Shown one piece after another: positions 53,583-63,525 of a stretch of 64,000 bases of DNA. A model generated the notes under the pieces. That model did no database searches. It was given only the letters and a program-made list of their open reading frames with translations, and was not told where the DNA came from. The translations under genes and the position numbers were made by a program. Source of the stretch: Clostridium muellerianum. GTDB lineage: Bacteria > Bacillota > Clostridia > Clostridiales > Clostridiaceae. The stretch spans positions 1-64,000 of the forward strand of contig NZ_JABBNI010000008.1 of assembly GCF_012926525.1 (NCBI RefSeq), given 5' to 3'. How positions within the stretch are numbered: the stretch's first letter is position 1; each line of letters begins with the position of its first letter.

Positions 53583-54863
53583 TTAAACAGGTGATATAGT
53601 TATAACTTTAGTTCCTACTACTCCAGACATATCCTTTGCGGTTGCTTTTACAGTAACTGTATCTGCTGTTGAATAGGAGCTAAGCACACCATTTTCATCT
53701 ATTGAGGCGCTATTCTTTATGCCACATTCCACAGACCAAATCACTCCAGGAACTGTTGGATTAGATGGAGATATACTTGCAGTCATATTTAATTTGCTGT
53801 TGAAATCCATGCTGTCAAATAGGCTAGTAACAGTAATACTGCTAACAGGAGTAGATAAAGTTGTCATAGACTCATCCATAAACCAAGGTGCTAATTTTGG
53901 TGTTGAATTTTCAAAATTAAGTGTAGTTGGATTAGTTGTTCCCCAATAGTTTTTGGTGGAATCAAAGTTATCAAGAGAATTAAGGCTTATTGTATTATCT
54001 TTTAGAGTATTAAATTTTAATTCCATAGTCCAATTATCCAAGCCATTCAAAGATGCACCACAAGTATTATTAGTACATTTGTTCTTGATGATATTAAGAT
54101 CAGCCTGGTTTACATATATACCACAAGCACAATTTTTTATAGTATTTCCTTCAAAAGTACCTGGACCATATATAAGGCCCTCTACTCCATTACCAGTAAA
54201 ATCTAAACCATCAATTTTATTATTTTTAATAGTTATATTACGTGCCGAAATAAAACCAATACCAGCTGCATATTGACCTGAATGGAACCCTTCTACTACA
54301 TTTTCTTCAAAAGTAATATTGCTTGCACCATTTAAAGCTTCTAATGCACAAAATTGATTTGAACCTGGTTCACCAGGGGTGCCAGTTATTTTGCATTGTT
54401 TCACTATACTATTGATGGTTTTACTTCCTAAAAATAATACTCCTATGCCACAAGTACCATTTCTATCAAAGGTAATATTAGATATTTCTACATTTTCACA
54501 GTCATGGCAATATACTATGGTAGTTCCTATAGTTTTTACTCTAACAATGGTTTTTGAAATATAGTTTCCACTGCTATCTGTGGTATCTGAACCTTTTATT
54601 ATTACTGGAAATGTTATTTCAAAGTAATCCTCATAAAAAGTACCTTCTTCTAAATAAATAGTTGGTATATCAGTGGAGGTAGCTAAATATGAATTATTAG
54701 GCGAATTAATTTTTTTATTATAATTGGATTCTTCTTTTACTTCCTCATCTGAAAATACAAGGTTTTTTAACAAAAACCCTTCCTTTATTTTAGAATCTAT
54801 TTTTAATTTACATTCTTCATTGGTGGTAACACAAATTTCACTTAAGGCTTTATTGCTTATCAT
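53583..54863 (-). CDS. Parallel beta-helix repeat protein with C-terminal Ig-like domain
   Basis: 426 residues. After a ~65-residue N-terminal part, residues ~70-330 are right-handed beta-helix repeats (PTIYLEEGTFYEDYFEITFPVIIKGSDTT, CENVEISNITFDRNG, ASNITFEENVVEGF, ARNITIKNNKIDGLDFTGNG). The last ~85 residues form a bacterial Ig-like (Big_2-type) domain (STPVSSITVTSLFD, ASISPSNPTVPGVIWSVECG, SSYSTADTVTVKATA). No signal peptide. I choose ATG 54863 (GGAGAG 7 bases upstream) over ATG 54878. Probably surface-associated like its large neighbour, with which it forms an operon. Confidence 0.85.
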   Translation of the reverse strand: MISNKALSEICVTTNEECKLKIDSKIKEGFLLKNLVFSDEEVKEESNYNKKINSPNNSYLATSTDIPTIYLEEGTFYEDYFEITFPVIIKGSDTTDSSGNYISKTIVRVKTIGTTIVYCHDCENVEISNITFDRNGTCGIGVLFLGSKTINSIVKQCKITGTPGEPGSNQFCALEALNGASNITFEENVVEGFHSGQYAAGIGFISARNITIKNNKIDGLDFTGNGVEGLIYGPGTFEGNTIKNCACGIYVNQADLNIIKNKCTNNTCGASLNGLDNWTMELKFNTLKDNTISLNSLDNFDSTKNYWGTTNPTTLNFENSTPKLAPWFMDESMTTLSTPVSSITVTSLFDSMDFNSKLNMTASISPSNPTVPGVIWSVECGIKNSASIDENGVLSSYSTADTVTVKATAKDMSGVVGTKVITISPV

Positions 54864-54888
54864 AATGCATCTCTCCATAATATATAAT

Positions 54889-57800
54889 TTAACTAAATTC
54901 TTTTGCTTTTTCTAAGGCTTCTTGAATATTTGAAAAAGCACTGTAACCGTAGATATAAGACCCACTATTACCATCTGTATAGCTAGAATTTACGTGTATA
55001 TCAGTTTTAACATTGCTTAAAGTAGTTTTTGAAGCATTAACATAATAAGGTATAAAGTTTGCTGAACCTATTATTTTAGACTGTATAGTAGGCTTATAAG
55101 CAGTTCCCCACCAATTTTTAGGTGCCTCAGTGGTTGTAGTGAGGTTATTTTCAATTAGTTTACCATTTGAAACTTTATTTGTTATGCTATTATCAGCTAT
55201 TTTAATAGTTGATAAGTCAGCACTATCAAAACTTAGATTAGAGATCACATTATCAGTTATTTCATTGTTAATTATAGTTATATCAGAAGGCACCTTACCT
55301 GTGGTGCTATGAATTCCTTCAGCTGTAGAACTGAAATAGATTCCATATACAGCATTTTCATGAATTTTATTATTTTGCACATTTATATTTTTTGAGGTAT
55401 CTATCCAAATACCATATCCTTTAGAATTGTATATATCATTGTTATCAATTATAAGTTTACCTTCAGAAGCTTTAACCGATTCAATAATCATTCCATGATT
55501 GTTATATCCTGATATTTGATTATTAATAATTGTTAAACCTTTAAAATCTATCATATCATCTAAGTGCCTTAGATCATCAGGAGGATAAAGAAAAGCTTCA
55601 GCATCATATCCCATATAAATTCCATAGTTGCTGTCTTTAGGTGAATAGATTATATTGTCTGATATGATTATATTTTTATAGGATTTTTTATCTTGTTTAT
55701 TTTCAATGCCTATATTCCAATCTCTGATTTCAAAGCCTATGATTTTTACATCATCTGCTGATATAGTGATAGCTGTTTCTGTGGCTATTTTTTCGTTTTT
55801 TTGTCTTAATATAACACCAGAACTGCCCTGTAATGTTATAGATCTCTTTATTTCCAAAGCTTCATCGTATATTCCTGGAAGTAAATTAACTTTTATTATG
55901 GAATATACAATTATAGAAAACTTTAATACTTTAGTATCATCTATTGTAACTATTTTGTTATCTACTGGTCCATTGATGTTGTTTATACTTTTGCCAGTTA
56001 TAGGAATGCCTTCAAAAATTCCATCTAATTTAATAGTTGTAATATTTGATTGAGTCAGTGCAAATACTACTGCTAAAGAGTTATTTGCTTCAGCCATACT
56101 AGGGTCGGTTTGTTCAAAACCTTTTACATCAATAGTACTTATATCTGTAACTCCACTTTGTATATTAACATGAGTGATGTTTTTTCCATCAATAGTTAAA
56201 TTATTAGAATTTAAATTTAAAGTTTCAACACCAGATCCATTATCTAAAGTTAAGCTTGTATTTCCAGCATCAATTTGCACTGTTTTAGCAGTTCCACCTC
56301 TCTTTATTTCAACATTTGTATTAGAGCCATCTATTGCTAAATTGATAACTGATGCTCCTTGATCAATTAAAATACTTGAATGTTCTTCTTGAATATTTAA
56401 ATTAGTAACTGTAGCATCTTGCTCAATTGAAATGTTAGAATACTGTGATTGTACTTCTAAATTAGTAACTTCAGAGCCAATTATTTGTAGTATTTGAACT
56501 GGTGTACCTTGTGATGGAGGGTTAAGAATAATTTCTCCAACTATACTTTTTATAGGTGTACCAGATGAAGTATCTTCATCTAATATAACTCTTGCATTAC
56601 CAAAGAAACGCAATATAGGAGTGTTTATTCCATATAAATGAATACTATTAACATCTCCTGAAAGTACTCTTGTTCCTAAAGTAGCAGTTACATTATGAAG
56701 GGATATACTTGCATATGGTCCTATATCTATAATTAATTCTCCATCTATTTTTAAATTATTCAGTTCATTTTTATCAGCACCATTACCCAATGTTATATCA
56801 TTACCTGCTTTTAAAGTTGTTAAAGTGAATTTATTATTTCCATTACTATCTAAAATAACGTATTTATTTATAGAAAGAGCCTTGGTCAAAGTTATATTAT
56901 TTAATAAAGATATATGACCTACAGAATCATCTGAAAGTGCATCTATTAATTCTATTTCAGTACTTACAGTAACATGCCTTAAGGTTTTTTTAGATATTGT
57001 TATTTTATACACATTGGTTACTACTTTATCTTGAGACGTACATTCAACTAAAATTTCATCATTAATTTTGAAATTATATGAATTCCATTGAGTTTTATCA
57101 ATTACAGTAGTTTCTCCATTCCTTACTACTTTTACTACTACAGTTTCATTAGGTTCACCTTGTGTTATGCTAATACCTGTTGTAGTATCAGTGCTTACTA
57201 GTAAAATTGTACCATTAGGATTTGTAGCTGTTATTAAAGCTTGGCTTAAATCTACACTATAGTTTTCTATTTTTATAGAACTTAAATTAGCATTATGGCT
57301 TTCAAGTACACCATTTATTAAGGTTTCATCAGTATCAATAAAATATATATAACTTTCCTTTAAATTATTTTTTACATCAGATATTAAATTACCTTTAAAT
57401 TCAGTAGTAGATTTTTGAAGTCCTTGAAGTTCTATTGCTGCACTAAATATACCATTTGGTTCCTGTGTTTCTATTGGTGTAAGAGGATTATTCCATACAT
57501 TATCTACTACATTACTTGTAACATTAATATTAGTTGACATAAAGAATTGTTTAGTTTCAGTATTAAAGGCTTCTACAAATATACCATATCTTGCTGTATT
57601 AATTATAGTATTTGAAGCTGCATTTAAAGTGTTGATAGGTGAAGGAAATGTTGTAGTTCCTTCTCTGTAAGCTATTATACCGTCACCGCAGTATCGTTTA
57701 CCTTCAGGTCTTATTATATTCTTGATTATATTGTTATAAATACTGCAGCTATCTCTATGAACATATATACCATTTTGCGCAAAGTTATTTCCATCTACAG

Positions 57801-59730
57801 TTAAATTTTCAATGGTTACATTACTGCTGTCTGCTGCAATAACTGCACTATAAGGGGTAAAATTTAAATTACCTATATTAGAAGCTGCTGATATTGTGAC
57901 TTGTCTAGAAATTCCACTTAGTATAACAGGTCTTTTTATTTCTATTGGATTAGATATATTTAATATATTTTGCAAAACATTAATAGTACCTATTTCTGTC
58001 CAATTTGTGAGTACATCTCTTAAATCAGTTTCCGTTGGAACACCGTATATTACATGATACTCTGGTAAGTCAGTAATATTAGTATATGTCACACGTTTAT
58101 GCCAATCAAAATCTATAAAGCTGCTGCCTGTAATGTTTATATTGGAAGGTATACCTTGATTATTAATTATTGAAATACCTATAAAATCGTTACTAGGTGA
58201 ATTTTCAAATTCTGAACTTATATCCATATTGCTGCAGCTGTCTTCAATTGTAACAGAAGCTTTGCTGTTATCTTTAAATTTAGTTTTAGATACTCTACAA
58301 TTTGTAGCATTATTAAATACTAAAGCTTCATTATTATTTGTAAATTCACATTCTGTAATGTCTATATTAGCTAACATCTCAAAATAAAGTGTAGTATTAA
58401 AATTCCTCATGTGCACATTCTTAAAACTTATTGAACTATTCATTAAAAATTGTCCTATAAAATTAATACCATTTGTATTTGGTGTTAAACCTATAATGTT
58501 TATATTTTCTAAAGTAATTTTTATATTATCTAAGGATGAAATATACATATACATATCAGATAAAATTAAATTAGTAATAGGTTTACCATGTTCATCAATC
58601 ATCCCTGAAATAGTGATATTTCTTGAAGCATCAATAGTGTGGTTAAATATAGTAAAATCACCTGCTGGAATATTGATATTAGTTATAGAAGCATCATCTA
58701 ATGCATTAGATAATTCTTCATCATCGTTAACCTGACCAACTACCTTAAAAGATATGCTATGAGAATTTTGAACAGATTTAGGATTCACACGTATATTTGC
58801 AGTTCCAGTTTTATTTACCGTAATTTGCCCACTTTCATCTACTGGTATATTAATATTATTAGAAGTATAATTTAAAGCTACTGAATTTTTATTTGTAACA
58901 TTATCCTGTGCTAGAACAGATTTTCCTGTATGCAGGAACAATTCAGGTTCTTTTATAATTACTAAGGATATTCTATCATATTCTCTTGGAGATGAAGTGC
59001 CAATTACCTTGTACTCATCATTAACAACCTCTATGGTTTTTTCTGAAAACCACACTAATCCATCATCACTTATTTCCAAGACAGTTAGAGTTTCTTTCGT
59101 TCCTAATTTTTTTACTTTATAAGCGGCAGAAAAATTATTACCAAGCTGATATAAATTGCAGCTTTCTATTGATACATCTTCATTTTCTTTACTATCAGTA
59201 ACTAATTTTGAATCATTATACTCAACTATAAGTTTAGGCCACATATAATCCTGATTATATTCTCTACTTCTAAACCATATAAAAGATGAAGCACTCTCAG
59301 ATGCTATTACTTCTATTCCATGAACAGTTTCAGTTTTGTCATTTAGCCACTGGTTAATAATAGACGTAACATCAATATCAAAATATCCATTCATATTACC
59401 ATCAGTTAATATTGAGCTGTAACCTACTTCTTCGTGAGAAGGTTGATTGTCCCAGTTAGCTTCCATTTCTTTAAAATTTTGAAGTAACTTATAAGCGGTT
59501 ATTTCCTGCTGACCTGTTTTTTCTTTTTTATATACATATAATCTTAGTAATACTCTTGCAATGCTTACTTTTGAAAATATTGAAGAAATATCAAACTTTA
59601 AAAGAGTTTTATAATAATCATTTCTTGATGAAGAACTTCCAATTAATAATGAATCAGACTTGCCAAAATTAACTTTTGCATTATACTTACTTATACAAGT
59701 ATCTTCTATGGGTAAAAGTATTTCTATCAA
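54889..59730 (-). CDS. Giant DNRLRE/beta-helix surface protein without signal peptide
   Basis: About 1613 residues. Residues ~1-165 form a DNRLRE domain (EDTCISKYNAKVNFGKSDSLLIG, TLLKFDISSI, NWDNQPSHEEVGY). Then come blocks of right-handed beta-helix repeats rich in Asn and Ile (residues ~350-560, 610-800, 900-1200, 1290-1560) separated by beta-sandwich-like segments. I see no signal peptide, sorting signal or membrane segment. ATG 59739 is part of AGGAGATG and lies too close to the SD; TTG 59730 is spaced correctly. Signal-less DNRLRE proteins in clostridia are often spore-surface or exosporium associated (inference). Confidence 0.85.
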   Translation of the reverse strand: MIEILLPIEDTCISKYNAKVNFGKSDSLLIGSSSSRNDYYKTLLKFDISSIFSKVSIARVLLRLYVYKKEKTGQQEITAYKLLQNFKEMEANWDNQPSHEEVGYSSILTDGNMNGYFDIDVTSIINQWLNDKTETVHGIEVIASESASSFIWFRSREYNQDYMWPKLIVEYNDSKLVTDSKENEDVSIESCNLYQLGNNFSAAYKVKKLGTKETLTVLEISDDGLVWFSEKTIEVVNDEYKVIGTSSPREYDRISLVIIKEPELFLHTGKSVLAQDNVTNKNSVALNYTSNNINIPVDESGQITVNKTGTANIRVNPKSVQNSHSISFKVVGQVNDDEELSNALDDASITNINIPAGDFTIFNHTIDASRNITISGMIDEHGKPITNLILSDMYMYISSLDNIKITLENINIIGLTPNTNGINFIGQFLMNSSISFKNVHMRNFNTTLYFEMLANIDITECEFTNNNEALVFNNATNCRVSKTKFKDNSKASVTIEDSCSNMDISSEFENSPSNDFIGISIINNQGIPSNINITGSSFIDFDWHKRVTYTNITDLPEYHVIYGVPTETDLRDVLTNWTEIGTINVLQNILNISNPIEIKRPVILSGISRQVTISAASNIGNLNFTPYSAVIAADSSNVTIENLTVDGNNFAQNGIYVHRDSCSIYNNIIKNIIRPEGKRYCGDGIIAYREGTTTFPSPINTLNAASNTIINTARYGIFVEAFNTETKQFFMSTNINVTSNVVDNVWNNPLTPIETQEPNGIFSAAIELQGLQKSTTEFKGNLISDVKNNLKESYIYFIDTDETLINGVLESHNANLSSIKIENYSVDLSQALITATNPNGTILLVSTDTTTGISITQGEPNETVVVKVVRNGETTVIDKTQWNSYNFKINDEILVECTSQDKVVTNVYKITISKKTLRHVTVSTEIELIDALSDDSVGHISLLNNITLTKALSINKYVILDSNGNNKFTLTTLKAGNDITLGNGADKNELNNLKIDGELIIDIGPYASISLHNVTATLGTRVLSGDVNSIHLYGINTPILRFFGNARVILDEDTSSGTPIKSIVGEIILNPPSQGTPVQILQIIGSEVTNLEVQSQYSNISIEQDATVTNLNIQEEHSSILIDQGASVINLAIDGSNTNVEIKRGGTAKTVQIDAGNTSLTLDNGSGVETLNLNSNNLTIDGKNITHVNIQSGVTDISTIDVKGFEQTDPSMAEANNSLAVVFALTQSNITTIKLDGIFEGIPITGKSINNINGPVDNKIVTIDDTKVLKFSIIVYSIIKVNLLPGIYDEALEIKRSITLQGSSGVILRQKNEKIATETAITISADDVKIIGFEIRDWNIGIENKQDKKSYKNIIISDNIIYSPKDSNYGIYMGYDAEAFLYPPDDLRHLDDMIDFKGLTIINNQISGYNNHGMIIESVKASEGKLIIDNNDIYNSKGYGIWIDTSKNINVQNNKIHENAVYGIYFSSTAEGIHSTTGKVPSDITIINNEITDNVISNLSFDSADLSTIKIADNSITNKVSNGKLIENNLTTTTEAPKNWWGTAYKPTIQSKIIGSANFIPYYVNASKTTLSNVKTDIHVNSSYTDGNSGSYIYGYSAFSNIQEALEKAKEFS

Positions 59731-59890
59731 AAATATCATCTCCTAAATTTATTGCTTTGATGTGTATAGCTTTAGTCATATTACATAGTATGCTGATGAG
59801 GTTTTTTGGATATAAAGATTTGAAATTATATTATATAATTAAGTAGCCATTTATAAATAAAAATTATAAAATTAAAAAGAGGTGAATAAA

Positions 59891-61618
59891 GTGAAATTCT
59901 TAATAAAGTACATAAAAAGCTACTGGAAATTGTTCATAGCAGCAGTAATGTTCTTAACTATTGAGGCTCTGTGTGATTTAATGCAGCCTGCAATAATGTC
60001 TAAGATAATAGATATAGGTGTTGCAAATAGACAAATGGAATATGTAATGAATAAAGGGTTCATAATGCTTTTAATTACAGCATTTGGTGCACTAGCAGCT
60101 TGTGGTAGAAATATTTTATCTAATTATGTATCTCAAAAATTTTCAGCAGAACTCAGATTAGATTTGTTTAAGAAAATACAAAGCTTTTCCTTTGATAATT
60201 TAGATAAATTTAAAGGGGCATCCCTTGTAACCAGATTAACTAATGATATAACTCAGCTGCAGAATTTTTGCAATGGACTTATGAGAATTTTCGTTAAAGC
60301 TCCTCTTATATGTATAGGAAGTATTATAATGGCTGCTAAGCTTAATTTACATATGTCCTTAGTGTTAGTTGTAGCAGTACCAGTTGTAGCAATCCTTATA
60401 TTTACTAACATGCAAGTTGGTTATCCATTTTTCGTTAAGGTTCAGAAGGCTTTAGATAAGGTGAACACTGTAATGCGAGAATATTTATCTGGGGTTCGAG
60501 TAGTTAAAGCTTTTAATAGGTTTGACTATGAAATTAAGAGATTTGAAGATGCAAATAGTGATTTATCAGCAGTATCTACTAATGCAATGAGATTAATGGC
60601 TATCTTTTCTCCAAGTATACGACTGACGGTAAACTTAGGTATAGTAGCAGTTATTTGGTTTGGAGGAGTTGGTGTAAATAGTGGAAGTATGCATGTAGGA
60701 GAAGTAATTGCTTTTATTAACTATATGACACAAATTCTTTTTTCTCTTATGATGATATCTTTTGTTTTTACAGTATTTGTTAGAGCTAGGGCTTCTGCTG
60801 AACGTATAGGGGAAGTATTTATTGAAGAAAACATGAGAAAGGATTTTGAAGATAATGTAGAAGATGCTGGAACAAAGGGTAGGGTAGATTTTGAAAATGT
60901 TTATTTTTCCTATAGTATGAGTAAAGGAGAAACTATAATTAAAAATATTACCTTTACTTGTATGCCTGGAGAAACAATAGGTATTATAGGTGCTACTGGA
61001 TGCGGAAAAACAAGTCTTGTTAATTTAATACCTTGCTTTTATAATACAACTAGTGGGTCAGTTAAAGTAGATGGAATAGATGTAGCTAATATAAATTTAA
61101 AAAGCTTAAGAGAAAAAATAGCAATTGTACCTCAAAAATCAATATTGTTTACAGGTACTATTAAAGATAATATACTCTGGGGGAAGGAAAATGCTTCAGA
61201 GGAAGAAATAAAAAATGCAGCTATTATGGCTGAAGCTCATGAGTTTATTTCAGCATTTCCAGAAGGTTATGATACTAAAATAGGACAAGGCGGTGTGAAT
61301 TTTTCAGGAGGCCAAAAACAGCGTATTTCCATTGCCCGTGCATTAATTAGAAAACCAGATATTTTAATATTGGATGATTGCACCAGTGCTTTAGATTCAG
61401 CAACAGAATCAAAAATCAGATTAACTTTAAAAAAGTACTTAAAGAATCTTACATGTTTTGTAATATCACAGCGTATTACAAGTGTTATGGAAGCTGATAA
61501 AATAATTGTAATGGATAATGGTGAAATAGTTGATATTGGTAAACATGACAAGCTTATAAAAAGTTGTAGTGTTTATAAGGAAATATTTAACTCACAGATA
61601 GGTAAAGAGGTGATGTAA
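59891..61618 (+). CDS. ABC exporter half-transporter, non-canonical ATPase site
   Basis: About 575 residues: six-helix membrane domain (1-320), then an ATPase domain with Walker A GATGCGKTS, Q-loop VPQKSILF, signature FSGGQKQR and Walker B ILILDDCTSALD, in which the catalytic Glu is replaced by Asp. The H-loop reads VISQRIT (Gln instead of the switch His). Both changes are typical of the degenerate subunit of heterodimeric exporters such as BmrC/BmrD or TM287/288. GTG 59891 fits AGAGGTG better than GTG 59882. The partner gene starts two bases after the stop. Confidence 0.92.
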   Translation: MKFLIKYIKSYWKLFIAAVMFLTIEALCDLMQPAIMSKIIDIGVANRQMEYVMNKGFIMLLITAFGALAACGRNILSNYVSQKFSAELRLDLFKKIQSFSFDNLDKFKGASLVTRLTNDITQLQNFCNGLMRIFVKAPLICIGSIIMAAKLNLHMSLVLVVAVPVVAILIFTNMQVGYPFFVKVQKALDKVNTVMREYLSGVRVVKAFNRFDYEIKRFEDANSDLSAVSTNAMRLMAIFSPSIRLTVNLGIVAVIWFGGVGVNSGSMHVGEVIAFINYMTQILFSLMMISFVFTVFVRARASAERIGEVFIEENMRKDFEDNVEDAGTKGRVDFENVYFSYSMSKGETIIKNITFTCMPGETIGIIGATGCGKTSLVNLIPCFYNTTSGSVKVDGIDVANINLKSLREKIAIVPQKSILFTGTIKDNILWGKENASEEEIKNAAIMAEAHEFISAFPEGYDTKIGQGGVNFSGGQKQRISIARALIRKPDILILDDCTSALDSATESKIRLTLKKYLKNLTCFVISQRITSVMEADKIIVMDNGEIVDIGKHDKLIKSCSVYKEIFNSQIGKEVM

Positions 61619-61619
61619 T

Positions 61620-63461
61620 GTGGCTCGAGAAAATAAAGGACCAATAAGCGTTGGAAGGAACATAATGGGAAGACCAGGTAAAAGTCATGGTAGAATGATG
61701 CCTGTGGTTAAACCTAAAAACTTCAGAGCTACTTTATCTAGATTGTGGAAATACTTTGGCAGCCAACGTAAATTTTTAATGTTGATATTTATTTTTATTA
61801 TAATTGATGCTGCACTCTCACTTGCAGTTCCATATATTATAGGAAAATCTGTAGATGCAATGTCAGAAATAAATGGGAAAGTGAATTTTCAAGTACTCAA
61901 AATAATGGCTATTACACTTATAGCAGCATACATTGGTGATACAGTTATTACATTTCTTCAAGGTTGGATTATGGCGGGAGTATCACAAAGAATAGTTATG
62001 AATTTACGCAGTCACCTTTATAAAAAACTACAAAGGCTGCCAATATCATTTTTTGATATACATACCCATGGTGAGGTTATGAGTCGTTTATCTAATGATA
62101 TTGAAAATGTAAGCAGTACCATATCCCAATCTACAGTGCAATTAATGTCTGGAATTATAAATATAATAGGTTCGTTTTTGATGATGATAATTTTAAGTCC
62201 TATACTTACACTAGCTAGTGTAATAACTGTACCTATGGTGCTTCTACTTACTCGTACTATAGCCAGAAAAACAGCACCTCTGTTTAAAAATCAACAGATA
62301 GAACTTGGAAAACTTAATGGCCATATAGAAGAAACAATATCAGGTATTCATGTAGTAAAAGCTTTTAATCATGAGGAAAAAGTAATTGAACAGTTTGAAA
62401 AAACTAATTCAAAATTATGTAAAGTAGGTATAAAAGCGCAAATATTATCAGGATTTATAATGCCACTTATGAATGTAATTAACAATATAGGATTTGCTGT
62501 TGTAGCTGGAGTTGGCGGTGTACTTGCAGTAAAAAATTTAATTACTGTAGGTATTATAGCAAGTTTCCTAAGTTATTCAAGACAGTTTTCAAGGCCACTA
62601 AATGATTTAGCTAATATATTTAATACACTGCAATCCGCTGTAGCAGGAGCAGAAAGAGTATTTGAAATACTTGATGAAGAAGAAGAAGCTTTAGATGTAT
62701 CAGAAGCTAAAGTTTTAAAAAATGTAGAAGGAAATGTACAATTTGAAAATGTTAGTTTTGGTTATAGAGAAGATGTATCTGTATTAAAGAATATAAATTT
62801 TAAGGCTCCAAAGGGCAGTACTACAGCTATAGTAGGACCTACTGGTGCAGGAAAAACAACCATTGTTAATTTGCTTACAAGGTTTTATGATATAACTAGT
62901 GGTAGAATTTTAATTGATGGTATAGATATAAGAGAATATAATAGAGATAGTTTGAGAAAATGTTTTGGTATAGTGCTTCAGGATACTTATCTTTTTTCTG
63001 GAACCATAAAGGATAACATTAGGTATGGGAAGCTAGATGCTACTTCTGAAGAAGTGAAGGCAGCTGCAGCTATGGCTAATGCAGATGTATTTATAAATAG
63101 ACTTTCCAAAGGATATGATACATTTTTACAGGACAGTGGAGAAAATTTAAGTCAGGGACAAAAACAGTTAATTGCCATAGCTAGGGCTATTTTGTCTAAT
63201 CCTTCTATATTGATTTTAGATGAGGCTACAAGTAATGTAGATACACGTACTGAAATGAATATACAGGATGCAATGATAAAGCTTATGAAAGGACGTACAA
63301 CTTTTATAATAGCTCATAGACTTAGTACCATTAGAAATGCAGATACTATAATGGTAATAGATGGAGGAAAAATAGTAGAAAAGGGAAATCATCAGGAGCT
63401 TATTAAAAATAAAATAATGTACCATAATATGTATTTTAATCAGTTTAAAAATATTGAATAA
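61620..63461 (+). CDS. ABC exporter half-transporter, canonical ATPase site
   Basis: 613 residues: an N-terminal ~35-residue extension, six membrane helices, then an ATPase domain with Walker A GPTGAGKTT, Q-loop VLQDTYLF, signature LSQGQKQL, Walker B ILILDEATSNVD with intact Glu, and H-loop IAHRLST. It therefore supplies the working catalytic Glu and switch His for the heterodimer with the preceding gene product. GTG 61620 lies 8 bases after AGAGGTG. Likely substrates are drugs or lipids; nothing in the context decides. Confidence 0.93.
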   Translation: MARENKGPISVGRNIMGRPGKSHGRMMPVVKPKNFRATLSRLWKYFGSQRKFLMLIFIFIIIDAALSLAVPYIIGKSVDAMSEINGKVNFQVLKIMAITLIAAYIGDTVITFLQGWIMAGVSQRIVMNLRSHLYKKLQRLPISFFDIHTHGEVMSRLSNDIENVSSTISQSTVQLMSGIINIIGSFLMMIILSPILTLASVITVPMVLLLTRTIARKTAPLFKNQQIELGKLNGHIEETISGIHVVKAFNHEEKVIEQFEKTNSKLCKVGIKAQILSGFIMPLMNVINNIGFAVVAGVGGVLAVKNLITVGIIASFLSYSRQFSRPLNDLANIFNTLQSAVAGAERVFEILDEEEEALDVSEAKVLKNVEGNVQFENVSFGYREDVSVLKNINFKAPKGSTTAIVGPTGAGKTTIVNLLTRFYDITSGRILIDGIDIREYNRDSLRKCFGIVLQDTYLFSGTIKDNIRYGKLDATSEEVKAAAAMANADVFINRLSKGYDTFLQDSGENLSQGQKQLIAIARAILSNPSILILDEATSNVDTRTEMNIQDAMIKLMKGRTTFIIAHRLSTIRNADTIMVIDGGKIVEKGNHQELIKNKIMYHNMYFNQFKNIE

Positions 63462-63525
63462 TTCTGATATAATTATATAGTATATATTCAAAAATTATAG
63501 TATTACAAATAAAGAAAGAGGTTTA

